NCBI GenBank assembly: GCA_938045295.1
Contig: CALINO010000045.1
Location: 1 to 37,906 of the forward strand
Source of the DNA: an uncultured Arenicella sp.
GTDB lineage: Bacteria > Pseudomonadota > Gammaproteobacteria > Arenicellales > Arenicellaceae
Length of the DNA stretch: 37,906 bases
Reading direction: 5' to 3'
Part shown: one piece after another, positions 8,927-17,277 of the stretch
How positions within the stretch are numbered: position 1 is the stretch's first letter
How the letters are laid out: every line of letters begins with the position of its first letter
Translations under genes and position numbers: made by a program
Notes under the pieces: generated by a model
What the model was told of the DNA's origin: nothing
Database searches by the model: none
The model's input: only the letters and a program-made list of their open reading frames with translations

Positions 8927-9559
8927 ATGTCTGAGTTCGTAAATCTCATGCCCTCTTTTGTCTGGCCAGTGTTGGGCTATGTGTTTGGTTCCATTTCCAG
9001 TGCCATAATAGTTTCTAAGTTGTTTCGCTTAGAAGACCCGCGCAAAGTTGGCAGTGGCAACCCCGGTGCCACCAATGTGTTGCGTTCAGGTAATAAATTT
9101 GCCGCCGCCTTAACACTCTTAGGTGACGTGTTAAAAGGCGTTATTCCGGTGTTAATTGCTTACTCTGTTGGTGTGTCAAATGGCGTGGTTGCCTGCGTTG
9201 CTATTGCGGCATTCATGGGGCACTTATACCCCGTGTTTTTTGGCTTTAAAGGTGGTAAAGGTGTCGCCACTGCGCTGGGTGTTTACATGGCGCTGAGTTG
9301 GAAATTGCTGTCGGTCTTTATGGTGGTGTGGGCGCTGAGCGCACTCATCACGCGTTACTCGTCACTGTCGGCATTATTGGCCAGTGCAGTAACCGGCCTT
9401 GCGGCATTCGCTATTTTTAATTCACAAAGTGAGTTACCGTTGATTGGCGCGGTGTTTTGGATTGTTGCCTTCACGTTTAAGCGCCACCGCGACAATATTG
9501 ACCGTTTAAAAGCCGGCACAGAATCTAAAATTGGCCAAAAAAAGAAAACCACTGACTAA
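8927..9559 (+). CDS. plsY: Glycerol-3-phosphate acyltransferase PlsY
   Basis: 210 residues, polytopic inner-membrane protein. The three cytoplasmic motifs of PlsY are visible: GSISSAIIVSK (motif 1), GSGNPGATNVLR (motif 2) and GHLYPVFFGFKGGKGVAT (motif 3). It transfers the acyl group from acyl phosphate to glycerol-3-phosphate, the first step of phospholipid synthesis. The C-terminal tail is basic (KKKTTD). It converges on tsaD. Confidence 0.96.
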   Translation: MSEFVNLMPSFVWPVLGYVFGSISSAIIVSKLFRLEDPRKVGSGNPGATNVLRSGNKFAAALTLLGDVLKGVIPVLIAYSVGVSNGVVACVAIAAFMGHLYPVFFGFKGGKGVATALGVYMALSWKLLSVFMVVWALSALITRYSSLSALLASAVTGLAAFAIFNSQSELPLIGAVFWIVAFTFKRHRDNIDRLKAGTESKIGQKKKTTD

Positions 9560-9561
9560 AT

Positions 9562-9643
9562 CTAGGCTAGCCTAGTTGTGGCATTATTTGTGCGACATTT
9601 TTAAATTGCTGCGGTATTTCTAAAGCCTGAAAATGTAAGGCTT
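9562..9643. terminator. Palindrome and weak hairpin between convergent plsY and tsaD
   Basis: CTAGGCTAGCCTAG (9562-9575) is a perfect 14-base palindrome just after the plsY stop. A second small hairpin, AAGCCT (9623-9628) with AGGCTT (9638-9643), follows. Neither has a long T tract, so termination in either direction is only possible, not shown. Confidence 0.3.
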
Positions 9644-9669
9644 ACAGGGTTTGCTCGGTAAGCGGCGCG

Positions 9670-10686
9670 TTAAACCGGGGGTAAGTCTTCAATCGACCAG
9701 CGCGGTTTAACTTGAAACTCCAACTCTGAATTGGCTTGGTGTAAGCGTTGCGCGCCAGCGTACGCAATCATGGCGCCGTTGTCGGTGCAAAATTCAATGC
9801 GCGGGTAAAACACGTCATCCTTGCGCTTGCTCATCATGGCGTTTAATTGTTCGCGTAAATGCAGGTTGGCCCCAACGCCACCGGCCACCACTAAGCGGTG
9901 GCCATTTGTGTGCTCTAGCGCGCGCTTGCATTTAATAACCAGGGTATCGACGGCCGCTTCTTGAAACGCATGCGCAATGTCAGCAATGGTTTGCTGGTCT
10001 AGTAATTCGCGTTCCACGGTATTAAGCGCAAATGTTTTTAAGCCTGAAAAACTAAAATCCATGCCGGGGCGATCAATCATTGGGCGCGGAAACTTAAAGC
10101 GCCCGGCGTTACCGGCTTCAGCGGTGCGCGCAATGGCTGGACCGCCAGGGTAGCCCAAGCCTAAAATTTTAGCGGTTTTGTCGAACGCTTCACCTACCGC
10201 GTCGTCTAAGGTTTGCCCCAAAATGGTGTATTGGCCCACGCCTTTGACTTCCGCTAAGAGTGTATGCCCGCCGGACACTAATAAAGCCACGAATGGAAAC
10301 GTGGGTGGGTTGTCTTCGAGCATGGGCGCCAGCATGTGGCCTTCCATATGGTGAACCCCAACCGCGGGCACGTCCCAGGAGAATGCCAAGCCCTTTGCCA
10401 CTGCGCTGCCAGCTAAAAGTGCGCCCGCTAAACCTGGGCCGCAGGTGTACGCCACCGCGCTAACGCTGCTTTGTGAACAACCGGCTTGTTCTAAAACGGC
10501 ATCCACCAACGGTATTACTTTGCGAATGTGGTCTCTGGCTGCCAGCTCTGGAACCACGCCACCGTATTCTTGGTGAGTTTTGATTTGTGAATACAGTGCA
10601 TGTGCTAACAGCCCTTGTTCAGAGTCGTACAATGCCACGCCTGTGTCGTCACAAGAGGTTTCGATGCCTAAAACGCGTTTTGCCAT
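9670..10686 (-). CDS. tsaD: tRNA threonylcarbamoyladenosine synthase subunit TsaD
   Basis: 338 residues. [21 protein letters not shown] is the family N-terminus. The metal site H113-M-E-G-H117 and the phosphate motifs [10 protein letters not shown] and VVAGGVGAN of the ASKHA fold are present. With TsaB, TsaC and TsaE the protein makes t6A37 on ANN-decoding tRNAs. It diverges from rpsU, the common gammaproteobacterial order. Confidence 0.97.
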   Translation of the reverse strand: MAKRVLGIETSCDDTGVALYDSEQGLLAHALYSQIKTHQEYGGVVPELAARDHIRKVIPLVDAVLEQAGCSQSSVSAVAYTCGPGLAGALLAGSAVAKGLAFSWDVPAVGVHHMEGHMLAPMLEDNPPTFPFVALLVSGGHTLLAEVKGVGQYTILGQTLDDAVGEAFDKTAKILGLGYPGGPAIARTAEAGNAGRFKFPRPMIDRPGMDFSFSGLKTFALNTVERELLDQQTIADIAHAFQEAAVDTLVIKCKRALEHTNGHRLVVAGGVGANLHLREQLNAMMSKRKDDVFYPRIEFCTDNGAMIAYAGAQRLHQANSELEFQVKPRWSIEDLPPV

Positions 10687-10778
10687 GTGTGTGTGCTTGG
10701 GTTGTTAGCGTATGGCTCTAAAATACCGCAAACCGGCGCTTTTAGAGCGAAAAGCCCTTACTATTTGGCGGCCAAGTA

Positions 10779-10836
10779 TATACAAACGCATTTTAAACCG
10801 CTAGAATCGCGCACCCTGAATGGGAAATAACCATTC
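10779..10836 (+). promoter_or_regulatory. Candidate rpsU promoter and leader hairpin
   Basis: TATACA (10779-10784) and TAGAAT (10802-10807) are separated by 17 bases, a plausible sigma-70 promoter (4/6 and 5/6 matches). Just after the expected start lies the hairpin GAATGG-gaaataa-CCATTC (10818-10836). No clear Shine-Dalgarno precedes rpsU, so the leader may matter for its translation. Seen by eye only. Confidence 0.45.
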
Positions 10837-10869
10837 GCCGAAAAAATTTTGTAACAATATTAGATAGTT

Positions 10870-11085
10870 ATGCCACAAGTTAAAGTTAAAAACGACGAGC
10901 CATTTGACGTCATCTTGCGCCGCTTCCGTCGCTCTTGCGAAAAAGCTGGTATTTTCACTGAAATGCGTCGTCGCGAGTTCTATGAAAAGCCTACCTCAGT
11001 GCGTAAGCGTAAAACGGCTGCAGCGAAAAAGCGCGAAATGAAACGCGCCTCTCGTGGTCGTATTCGTACAACTCGTTTGTACTAA
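10870..11085 (+). CDS. rpsU: 30S ribosomal protein S21
   Basis: 71 residues, exactly the E. coli length class. It starts [27 protein letters not shown] and ends in a very basic tail with [11 protein letters not shown]21 binds the 30S platform and helps initiation. It is the first gene of the macromolecular-synthesis locus rpsU-dnaG-rpoD. Arginines are read mostly by CGT/CGC, as in highly expressed genes. Confidence 0.98.
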   Translation: MPQVKVKNDEPFDVILRRFRRSCEKAGIFTEMRRREFYEKPTSVRKRKTAAAKKREMKRASRGRIRTTRLY

Positions 11086-11102
11086 AAATAAGCGTTTAAC
11101 TT

Positions 11103-11127
11103 GGTTTGCGCCGTTTGGGTGCAAACC
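11103..11127 (+). terminator. Attenuator-like hairpin between rpsU and yqeY
   Basis: GGTTTGCGCC (11103-11112) can pair with GGTGCAAACC (11118-11127) with one G-U pair and a 5-base loop. There is no U-run after it (CGCAGTTATTT). E. coli has a partial terminator after rpsU that lowers dnaG expression; this hairpin is in the same place and could do the same or protect the rpsU 3' end. Confidence 0.45.
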
Positions 11128-11160
11128 GCAGTTATTTAGCTTATTTAAAAGGAACTTAGT

Positions 11161-11604
11161 ATGTCTTTGAAAGATCAAATCTTGGCAGACATGAAAACTG
11201 CAATGCGTGAAAAAAATGCATCGCAGCTTGAGTCTATTCGTATGCTCCGTGCCGCTGTTCAACGTGTTGAAGTTGATGAGCAAATCGAAGTGGACGACGC
11301 GCAAGTGCTGGCCATTGTTGAAAAACAAATTAAGCAATCTAAAGACGCCATTACTCAATTCAATAACGGCGATCGTGCTGATTTAGCTGAAAAAGAGCAA
11401 GTGCATGTGGATAACCTCATGGTTTATCTGCCTGAACAGCTCAGCGATGAAGAAGTGCAAGACGCTGTTGCTCAAGCCATCTCAAAAACAGGCGCCGAGT
11501 CTATGAAAGACATGGGCAAAGTAATGGGCTTGCTTAAAGGTCAATTGCAAGGTAAGGCCGACATGGGCAAGGTGAGTGGAATTATTAAATCCAAGCTCAG
11601 TTAA
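11161..11604 (+). CDS. YqeY/GatB-like domain protein
   Basis: 147 residues. MSLKDQILADMKTAMREKNASQLESIRMLRAA and the C-terminal DMGKVMGLLKGQLQGKADMGKVSGIIK are signatures of the YqeY family, which shares the helical domain of GatB that contacts tRNA. It is likely a tRNA-linked or amidotransferase-accessory protein, but the function is not established. The ribosome-binding site AAGGA lies 7 bases before the ATG. YqeY often sits between rpsU and dnaG. A strong terminator follows. Confidence 0.93.
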   Translation: MSLKDQILADMKTAMREKNASQLESIRMLRAAVQRVEVDEQIEVDDAQVLAIVEKQIKQSKDAITQFNNGDRADLAEKEQVHVDNLMVYLPEQLSDEEVQDAVAQAISKTGAESMKDMGKVMGLLKGQLQGKADMGKVSGIIKSKLS

Positions 11605-11630
11605 GTTTGTTGAATAGATTGTTATATTAA

Positions 11631-11658
11631 AAGCTCGCCTATGGCGGGCTTTTTTTTT
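11631..11658 (+). terminator. Rho-independent terminator after yqeY
   Basis: AAGCTCGCC-tat-GGCGGGCTT followed by eight further T: an 8-base GC-rich stem (one G-U) and a U-run. It should end transcripts from rpsU-yqeY, so the following orphan genes and dnaG probably need their own promoter. Confidence 0.9.
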
Positions 11659-11708
11659 GCAAATATGATGATACTGTAAAAGGACTTTCTATAGCGATGG
11701 AGTGTGTT

Positions 11709-12086
11709 ATGAAGAAGACTGCGTTTTTTCTTTTAATCATTTTGTTTGTTGTTGCTGATGTTTCAAAGTCTGCTTTTGTTCCTAGGAATGGAGAAGGCTA
11801 TGCGCTAGATATTAACCGGCGGCTTCATTTAGATATTTTTGCTTATTTAATTTCTGATACAGCTGGAACTAACGCTAGGTATGAATGGATGGCGTCTCAA
11901 GGGAGAGTTTTTCCAGCTGTAACAATCAATGGTGTAAATAGAACTAGGCATGCTTGTCCAGTTAATGCTATCAATGGAAGTTTAATGATCACCAACCGGG
12001 TTAGAAATCCAATTACCCCTAATATCCCGGCACTTTTTGGTAAAGATTGGACTAAATGCCCAACTGCAGACTTCTTCCTGAAGTAA
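11709..12086 (+). CDS. Small exported orphan protein, unrecognised
   Basis: 125 residues from the ATG at 11709, chosen over an ATG at 11697 because GGAG lies 6 bases before it and it starts a clean signal peptide (MKKTAFFLLIILFVVADVSKSA). The mature part is about 105 residues with two cysteines (RHACPV, TKCPTA), likely one disulfide. I recognise no family. All nine arginines are encoded by AGG, AGA or CGG, unlike the CGT/CGC of rpsU; this hints at a transferred or weakly expressed gene. Its TAA overlaps the next ATG (TAATG), so the two orphan genes are translated together. Confidence 0.75.
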   Translation: MKKTAFFLLIILFVVADVSKSAFVPRNGEGYALDINRRLHLDIFAYLISDTAGTNARYEWMASQGRVFPAVTINGVNRTRHACPVNAINGSLMITNRVRNPITPNIPALFGKDWTKCPTADFFLK

Positions 12087-13153
12087 TGGAACTAACGCCG
12101 CGAAAGCTTATTTTTCTTGGTTTTTTTCTGGCAATTGTTATTCTCTTTTTGTGTTTTTATTTTGATCAAGAAGAAAATGATTTGATTGTACAAAGTGAGG
12201 CTATTGACGTTAAGCCTTCGGTGGTTAGTGAAATAGAATTAACCAATGTTGATCCTGTTACAGAGCGAGCGATAGACAGCCCAGAAATTAATAGTGACGT
12301 TGATATAGGCTATCCAAAAATTTTGCCAGTTGAGTTTTCCACAGGTGAAGTAGTCACTGTTAACTTTGACGTGGATGCAAGCCACAAGCTGCCAAGGCTT
12401 ACTGCTGACAATGTTGACAGTTATTTGAATCAGTTAATGGCGATGGCAGAAACGGGTAATAGTGCTGCTTCAGAAGCACTGTTTAGAAGTTTGGAAGATT
12501 GTACCCAACACCCTAGAGACACATCAGTGTTTCGATCTAAGCTCGAACAGTTTGAGCACTCTGGGCAATATAAGTTATTAAACAGTGTTGAAAGGAACTT
12601 CCCCAGTATCAACGTTAAATCAGTGGTTGGTTCTCAAGAGCATGGTTCATTAGTTAATTCTTTTAAGATTACACACCGTTTATGTCTTGGTGTTCCCCAG
12701 CTCATTATTGAGAACAGACAGGTGTGGTATGACAAAGCGGTTGAACTTGGTGATTACGGTTTGCTCACAAACCTGGCCGCCAGCTACAGTGGTGTTGATG
12801 AACTAAAGCGATTTGAAATTTATCAACGCCTTTGGGACTTAGGGCATGTGGCTGTTGGTTATGCTATTGCAGACGCTTACCAGAGAGGTGTACCGCCGTT
12901 ACTGAATGGCAAGCCCGATAATGTTCAAGCATACGCTTACCATTTGGCGCAAAATAAGCTATTTGAAGCCATTCTAATTGACTCTGGTAATACGGCTGTG
13001 GCCAATGAAATTGCCCAAATGGATCAATCCTTAGCTATTTCAGGTGCAAGCCTTACGCCCGCTGAACAATCTGCAGCAGAAAAAATGGCAATTGAACTGG
13101 TTAAGAAAAACCCCAAATGCTGCAAAGGCTTGTGGCCATTGTTACATCAGTGA
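12086..13153 (+). CDS. Single-pass membrane protein with Sel1/TPR-like helices, unrecognised
   Basis: 355 residues from the ATG at 12086, which overlaps the stop of the preceding gene by one base (TAATG). The track of hydrophobic residues 8-26 (FLGFFLAIVILFLCFYF) is a membrane anchor or signal anchor, then an acidic linker. The second half (about 215-300) has helices with Sel1-like spacing (YGLLTNLAASYSG, GHVAVGYAIADAYQRGVP, YAYHLAQNKLFEA), so a periplasmic solenoid that binds protein partners is possible. Arginine codons are again mainly AGA, AGG and CGA. No specific function can be given. Confidence 0.75.
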   Translation: MELTPRKLIFLGFFLAIVILFLCFYFDQEENDLIVQSEAIDVKPSVVSEIELTNVDPVTERAIDSPEINSDVDIGYPKILPVEFSTGEVVTVNFDVDASHKLPRLTADNVDSYLNQLMAMAETGNSAASEALFRSLEDCTQHPRDTSVFRSKLEQFEHSGQYKLLNSVERNFPSINVKSVVGSQEHGSLVNSFKITHRLCLGVPQLIIENRQVWYDKAVELGDYGLLTNLAASYSGVDELKRFEIYQRLWDLGHVAVGYAIADAYQRGVPPLLNGKPDNVQAYAYHLAQNKLFEAILIDSGNTAVANEIAQMDQSLAISGASLTPAEQSAAEKMAIELVKKNPKCCKGLWPLLHQ

Positions 13154-13238
13154 CGCATTAAATATTAGGTTCATTAAAATAAAGCATTGGTCTTAAAATT
13201 AGCGAGCTAAAACATTCGCGAGTCGTTAAAATAGGCGC

Positions 13239-15131
13239 ATGGCTGGCCGCATTCCCCAACACTTTATTGATGAACTTTTAAATCGAACCGATGTGGTCGA
13301 TTTAATTGATGGTTTTGTGCCGCTCAAAAAAGCGGGCGCTAACTATAAAGCGTGTTGTCCGTTTCATGGAGAGAAGACGCCGTCGTTTACCGTGTCACCA
13401 ACCAAGCAGTTTTATCATTGTTTTGGTTGCGGTGTGAATGGCACCGCGATTAGCTTCTTGATGGAATACGACCACATGGAGTTTCGCGAGGCGGTGGAAA
13501 CTCTGGCCTCGAGCGCGGGCATGGAAGTGCCGCAAGAGTCCCAGTCGTTTACTCCTAAAAATACCCAAAGCCAAGGCATTGACCTGTATCAACTGATGCA
13601 ACAGGTGGAAGGGTTTTATCAAACTCAACTGCGCCAACATGCGACCAAAGATGAAGCGGTTGCCTATTTGAAAAAGCGCGGTTTGAGTGGCGATGTGGCT
13701 AAGCGCTTTGGCTTAGGGTTCTCCCCCGAAGGTTGGTCTCATTTAATGGACTCACTGGGTGACACCGCGCCAGCGCAAAAAGCGTTGCTAGACACGGGCA
13801 TGCTGACTAAAAATGAAAAAGGTCGGGTGTATGACCGTTTTCGTAATCGCATTATGTTCCCGATTCACGATCATCGTGGGCGTGTGGTTGGCTTTGGTGG
13901 CCGAGTGCTTGAGCAAGCGGAGCCGCAGCCGGGCAACCCTAAATACTTAAATTCGCCAGAGACCCCGATTTTTCATAAAGGTTCAGAGTTGTATGGTTTG
14001 TACGCAGCGCGCGGGGCAATTAAAGAGGCCGAAGGCGTGTTGGTGGTTGAAGGGTATATGGACGTGGTGGCCTTAGCGCAAGAAGGCATTAATAACGCGG
14101 TGGCAACTTTGGGCACCGCCACCACCGCCATGCACTTGCAGCGTTTATTCAGGCACACCCCCAATATTACGTTTAGTTTTGACGGCGACCGTGCTGGCCG
14201 AGCGGCAGCATGGAAGGCGCTAGAAACCAGTTTGCCCGCCATGCAAGATGGCCATCAGGTCAGCTTTTTGTTTTTGCCCGACGGTGAAGACCCTGACACC
14301 ATGGTAAAGAAAGTGGGCAAAGAAGGCTTTGAAAAGTTGGTGCAAGAGGCCATGCCAATGCCCGAATTTTTGCTGGAAAGCTTAAAACAGCAAGCCGATA
14401 TTAATCGTTTGGATGGCCGTGCAAAATTGGGCAAACTTGCCAAACCGTTATTGGAAAAAATGCAAACTGGCGTGCTGAAAACTTTGTTGGTTGAACGCGT
14501 TGCTTCGTTAACGCAAGTGGCGTCCAGCGAGTTGGTGGCACAGCCGGCGAAAGTGCCGGCGACAAATGACTCAGAGTCACAGCCGTGGACTAATGATTGG
14601 GGGCAAAATAAAGGCGGCCAAGGGCGCTGGAAGAAAGGCAAGTGGAATAAGCGGCAAGTAGAGCAGGCGCCGCGCCCAGCCAGTTTGACGCCAGTGCGCA
14701 GAGCGGTGTCATTGTTGTTGCAGTTTCCTAAATTTCACGCTGAATACAGCATGCTGGCGCCCATTAGCGATACCCAAGTGCGCGGTATTGAAATGGTGCA
14801 TGAGTTACGCGCCGTGGCCGAGAGCGTTGATAAAGCGACCACCGCCACGTTGCTGGAGCGTTATCGCGGCGAGTCGTTTGCCAGTACTTTGTTAAAATTG
14901 GCCAATCATCATCACAATAATATTGAAGAGCTGAGCGAAGACGAGGCGTTAACGTTGATTCGCGCCAATAATGCCAAAATTATTGATGAGTTTAACCAAG
15001 TTGAATTGGCCAGAGCCGAACAAGCACTGGAAAATCTAACCCGAAAAGCCAACTTAGGTGGCCTGTCTGAACAAGAGTTAGAGCGCCAACAAGCCCTCAA
15101 AGAATACGTGCGAAATTGTTATTCAAGCTGA
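13239..15131 (+). CDS. dnaG: DNA primase
   Basis: 630 residues. The N-terminal zinc-binding domain has C40, H43, C61 and C64. The RNA-polymerase/TOPRIM core includes RNRIMFPIHDHRGRVVGFGGR, LVVEGYMDVVALAQ (catalytic Glu) and FSFDGDRAGR (metal-binding Asp). The C-terminal region after a basic Gly/Lys/Trp-rich linker (about 445-480) is the helical DnaB-binding domain. It makes RNA primers for lagging-strand synthesis. The 85 bases upstream hold a possible promoter (TTCATT and TAAAAT about 18 apart) but it is weak. Confidence 0.98.
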   Translation: MAGRIPQHFIDELLNRTDVVDLIDGFVPLKKAGANYKACCPFHGEKTPSFTVSPTKQFYHCFGCGVNGTAISFLMEYDHMEFREAVETLASSAGMEVPQESQSFTPKNTQSQGIDLYQLMQQVEGFYQTQLRQHATKDEAVAYLKKRGLSGDVAKRFGLGFSPEGWSHLMDSLGDTAPAQKALLDTGMLTKNEKGRVYDRFRNRIMFPIHDHRGRVVGFGGRVLEQAEPQPGNPKYLNSPETPIFHKGSELYGLYAARGAIKEAEGVLVVEGYMDVVALAQEGINNAVATLGTATTAMHLQRLFRHTPNITFSFDGDRAGRAAAWKALETSLPAMQDGHQVSFLFLPDGEDPDTMVKKVGKEGFEKLVQEAMPMPEFLLESLKQQADINRLDGRAKLGKLAKPLLEKMQTGVLKTLLVERVASLTQVASSELVAQPAKVPATNDSESQPWTNDWGQNKGGQGRWKKGKWNKRQVEQAPRPASLTPVRRAVSLLLQFPKFHAEYSMLAPISDTQVRGIEMVHELRAVAESVDKATTATLLERYRGESFASTLLKLANHHHNNIEELSEDEALTLIRANNAKIIDEFNQVELARAEQALENLTRKANLGGLSEQELERQQALKEYVRNCYSS

Positions 15132-15321
15132 TTGACTTGAAAATTAGCAATTAATCGCCACCTTAATCACTCAAAAATTGCAGTTTTATATCAAATTAAG
15201 CGAAACCTTCTTATTTTTGTTATAAAATTAAGCGTTAACCTGTTGTAAAAACCCTTTTTTAAACACTGATGCTAAGCGCTAGTTTAAAAGCTCGCGCGCG
15301 CGCCAATGTGAGGTTCCATTA
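15132..15321 (+). promoter_or_regulatory. rpoD leader with candidate heat-shock-like promoter and CG run
   Basis: CTTGAAA (15136-15142), 13 bases, then CGCCACCT (15156-15163) resembles the sigma-32 consensus CTTGAAA-N11-16-CCCCATNT in the -35 but only partly in the -10. TATAAAAT at 15221 is a good sigma-70 -10 without a good -35. An 11-base alternating CG run (15293-15303) lies 18 bases before the ATG. E. coli rpoD has a heat-shock promoter inside dnaG, so the idea is plausible but weakly supported. Confidence 0.3.
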
Positions 15322-17148
15322 ATGGATTCAAGTAGCAAAAAGTCCGAATTAAAACGTTTGATCTTAAAAGGTAAAGAGCAAGGCTTTTTAACCTATCGAG
15401 AAATCAACGACCACTTGCCCGAAGATATGAATGACACTGACCAAATTGAGTCGGTTGTTAACATGATCAATGATATGGGCATTGAGGTGTTTGATAGTGT
15501 TCCTGATGCCGACTCTTTGCTGTTAAAAGCTGAAGCTGATAAAGAAGCTGAAGACGACGACGATAACACCGATGCGGTGCTTGCCACGGCGGTTGAGAGT
15601 GAGTTTGGTCGTACCACTGACCCTGTGCGAATGTACATGCGTGAAATGGGTACCGTTGACCTATTGACCCGCGCTGACGAAATTAACTTGGCGCAGCGTA
15701 TTGAAGACGGTATTCGCCAGTCTACGGTTGCGATGGCCGCTTGCCCTTCAGCGATCCAGACAATCTTAGATTATTTTGAAGAGATCAAAGCCGAGCGCAT
15801 GCGCCTAACCGATTTGTTGGTGGCTTTCATTGACCCCAATGCTGAGATTGACCCTAATCCGGTTCAGTCGGGCACGGCTGCGCAAAATAATGATGATTCG
15901 GATGACGATGAAGAAGACGAAAAGCCAGTAGACACTGGCCCAGACATGGATGAAGCGCTGGAGCGTTTTAAAGCCATGGCTAAGTTGCATGCTCGCCACG
16001 CCAAAGCATTAGAAAAGCACGGTTACGACAGCAAGCAAGCACGTAAAATTCAAGAAGAATTGATTGAAGGTTTGATGGAAATCAAATTCGTACCTAAGAT
16101 CATCGAAGCGCTGTGGGAAGGCATTCGCGCTCAAGTAGAAATCATTCGCGGCCATGAAAAATCCATTATGGATATTTCCGTGGCCGACGCAGGCATTTCA
16201 CGCAAAGACTTTATTGACGCGTTTGTTGGCAGCGAACTTGATGAAGAGTTGTACGACACTTTATTGAAAAAAGCCAAGAAAAAAGAAGAGATTGAAGACA
16301 ACCACGCCTTAATCTTAATGTCGCAAGCTAAGTTGCGCCGTATTGTTGAGTTGTTGGGTATTCCGATTGAAGAAATCAAAGACATCAATCGTCGTATGTC
16401 GATTGGTGAAGCCAAAGCTCGCCGCGCCAAGAAAGAAATGGTGGAAGCGAATTTGCGTTTGGTAATCTCAATTGCGAAAAAATACACTAACCGTGGCTTG
16501 CAGTTCTTAGACTTGATTCAAGAAGGTAATATCGGCTTGATGAAAGCGGTGGATAAGTTTGAATATCGCCGTGGTTATAAGTTCTCTACTTACGCCACAT
16601 GGTGGATTCGTCAAGCGATCACGCGTTCAATTGCTGACCAAGCACGCACCATTCGTATTCCGGTGCATATGATTGAAACCATCAATAAACTGAACCGCAT
16701 TTCTCGCCAAATTTTGCAGGAAAAAGGCCGTGAAGCCTTGCCTGAAGAGTTGGCTGAAAAAATGGAAATGCCGGAAGATAAAGTGCGTAAAGTACTTAAG
16801 ATTGCCAAAGAGCCAATCTCCATGGAAACACCGATTGGTGATGATGAAGATTCTAACTTGGGCGATTTCATTGAAGATAAAAATGTGGAAGCGCCAATGG
16901 AAGCGGCCACAACCTCAGGGTTGTTGAACGCCACGGGTGAAATTCTTGAAAGCTTAACGCCTAGAGAAGCCAAAGTGTTGCGCATGCGTTTTGGTATTGG
17001 CATGAACACCGACCATACTCTAGAAGAAGTGGGTAAACAGTTTGACGTGACTCGTGAGCGAATTCGTCAGATTGAAGCTAAAGCGCTGAGAAAGCTTCGC
17101 CACCCAAGTCGTTCAGAGCACTTAAAAAGCTTTTTAGAGCAAAACTAA
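15322..17148 (+). CDS. rpoD: RNA polymerase primary sigma factor (sigma-70)
   Basis: 608 residues, close to E. coli RpoD (613). Region 1.1 is at the N-terminus, region 1.2 around [16 protein letters not shown], then the non-conserved acidic insert ([11 protein letters not shown], about 190-200). Region 2 contains [19 protein letters not shown] and [15 protein letters not shown], which recognises and melts the -10. Region 4.2 ([21 protein letters not shown]) recognises the -35. It ends the dnaG-rpoD part of the locus and is followed by a terminator. Confidence 0.99.
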   Translation: MDSSSKKSELKRLILKGKEQGFLTYREINDHLPEDMNDTDQIESVVNMINDMGIEVFDSVPDADSLLLKAEADKEAEDDDDNTDAVLATAVESEFGRTTDPVRMYMREMGTVDLLTRADEINLAQRIEDGIRQSTVAMAACPSAIQTILDYFEEIKAERMRLTDLLVAFIDPNAEIDPNPVQSGTAAQNNDDSDDDEEDEKPVDTGPDMDEALERFKAMAKLHARHAKALEKHGYDSKQARKIQEELIEGLMEIKFVPKIIEALWEGIRAQVEIIRGHEKSIMDISVADAGISRKDFIDAFVGSELDEELYDTLLKKAKKKEEIEDNHALILMSQAKLRRIVELLGIPIEEIKDINRRMSIGEAKARRAKKEMVEANLRLVISIAKKYTNRGLQFLDLIQEGNIGLMKAVDKFEYRRGYKFSTYATWWIRQAITRSIADQARTIRIPVHMIETINKLNRISRQILQEKGREALPEELAEKMEMPEDKVRKVLKIAKEPISMETPIGDDEDSNLGDFIEDKNVEAPMEAATTSGLLNATGEILESLTPREAKVLRMRFGIGMNTDHTLEEVGKQFDVTRERIRQIEAKALRKLRHPSRSEHLKSFLEQN

Positions 17149-17175
17149 GCGCCACCTGAATAAATTAAGTTTGTT

Positions 17176-17210
17176 AAAGCCGCTAGCGTTGATTCGTTAG
17201 CGGCTTTTTT
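17176..17210 (+). terminator. Rho-independent terminator after rpoD
   Basis: AAAGCCGCTAGCG-ttgatt-CGTTAGCGGCTTTTTT: a 13-base stem with one G-U pair and a six-T run. It closes the macromolecular-synthesis locus. Confidence 0.93.
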
Positions 17211-17277
17211 ATGTCATAGTATTGGTGCGCGGTTGTGGGAGCTGGTTACGATAAAAAATACATTTAGGTGAGCAAAA

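Noticed and set aside
10775-10795. LexA box before rpsU
   Set aside because: AAGTATATACAAACG lacks the CTGT and ACAG ends of the SOS box.
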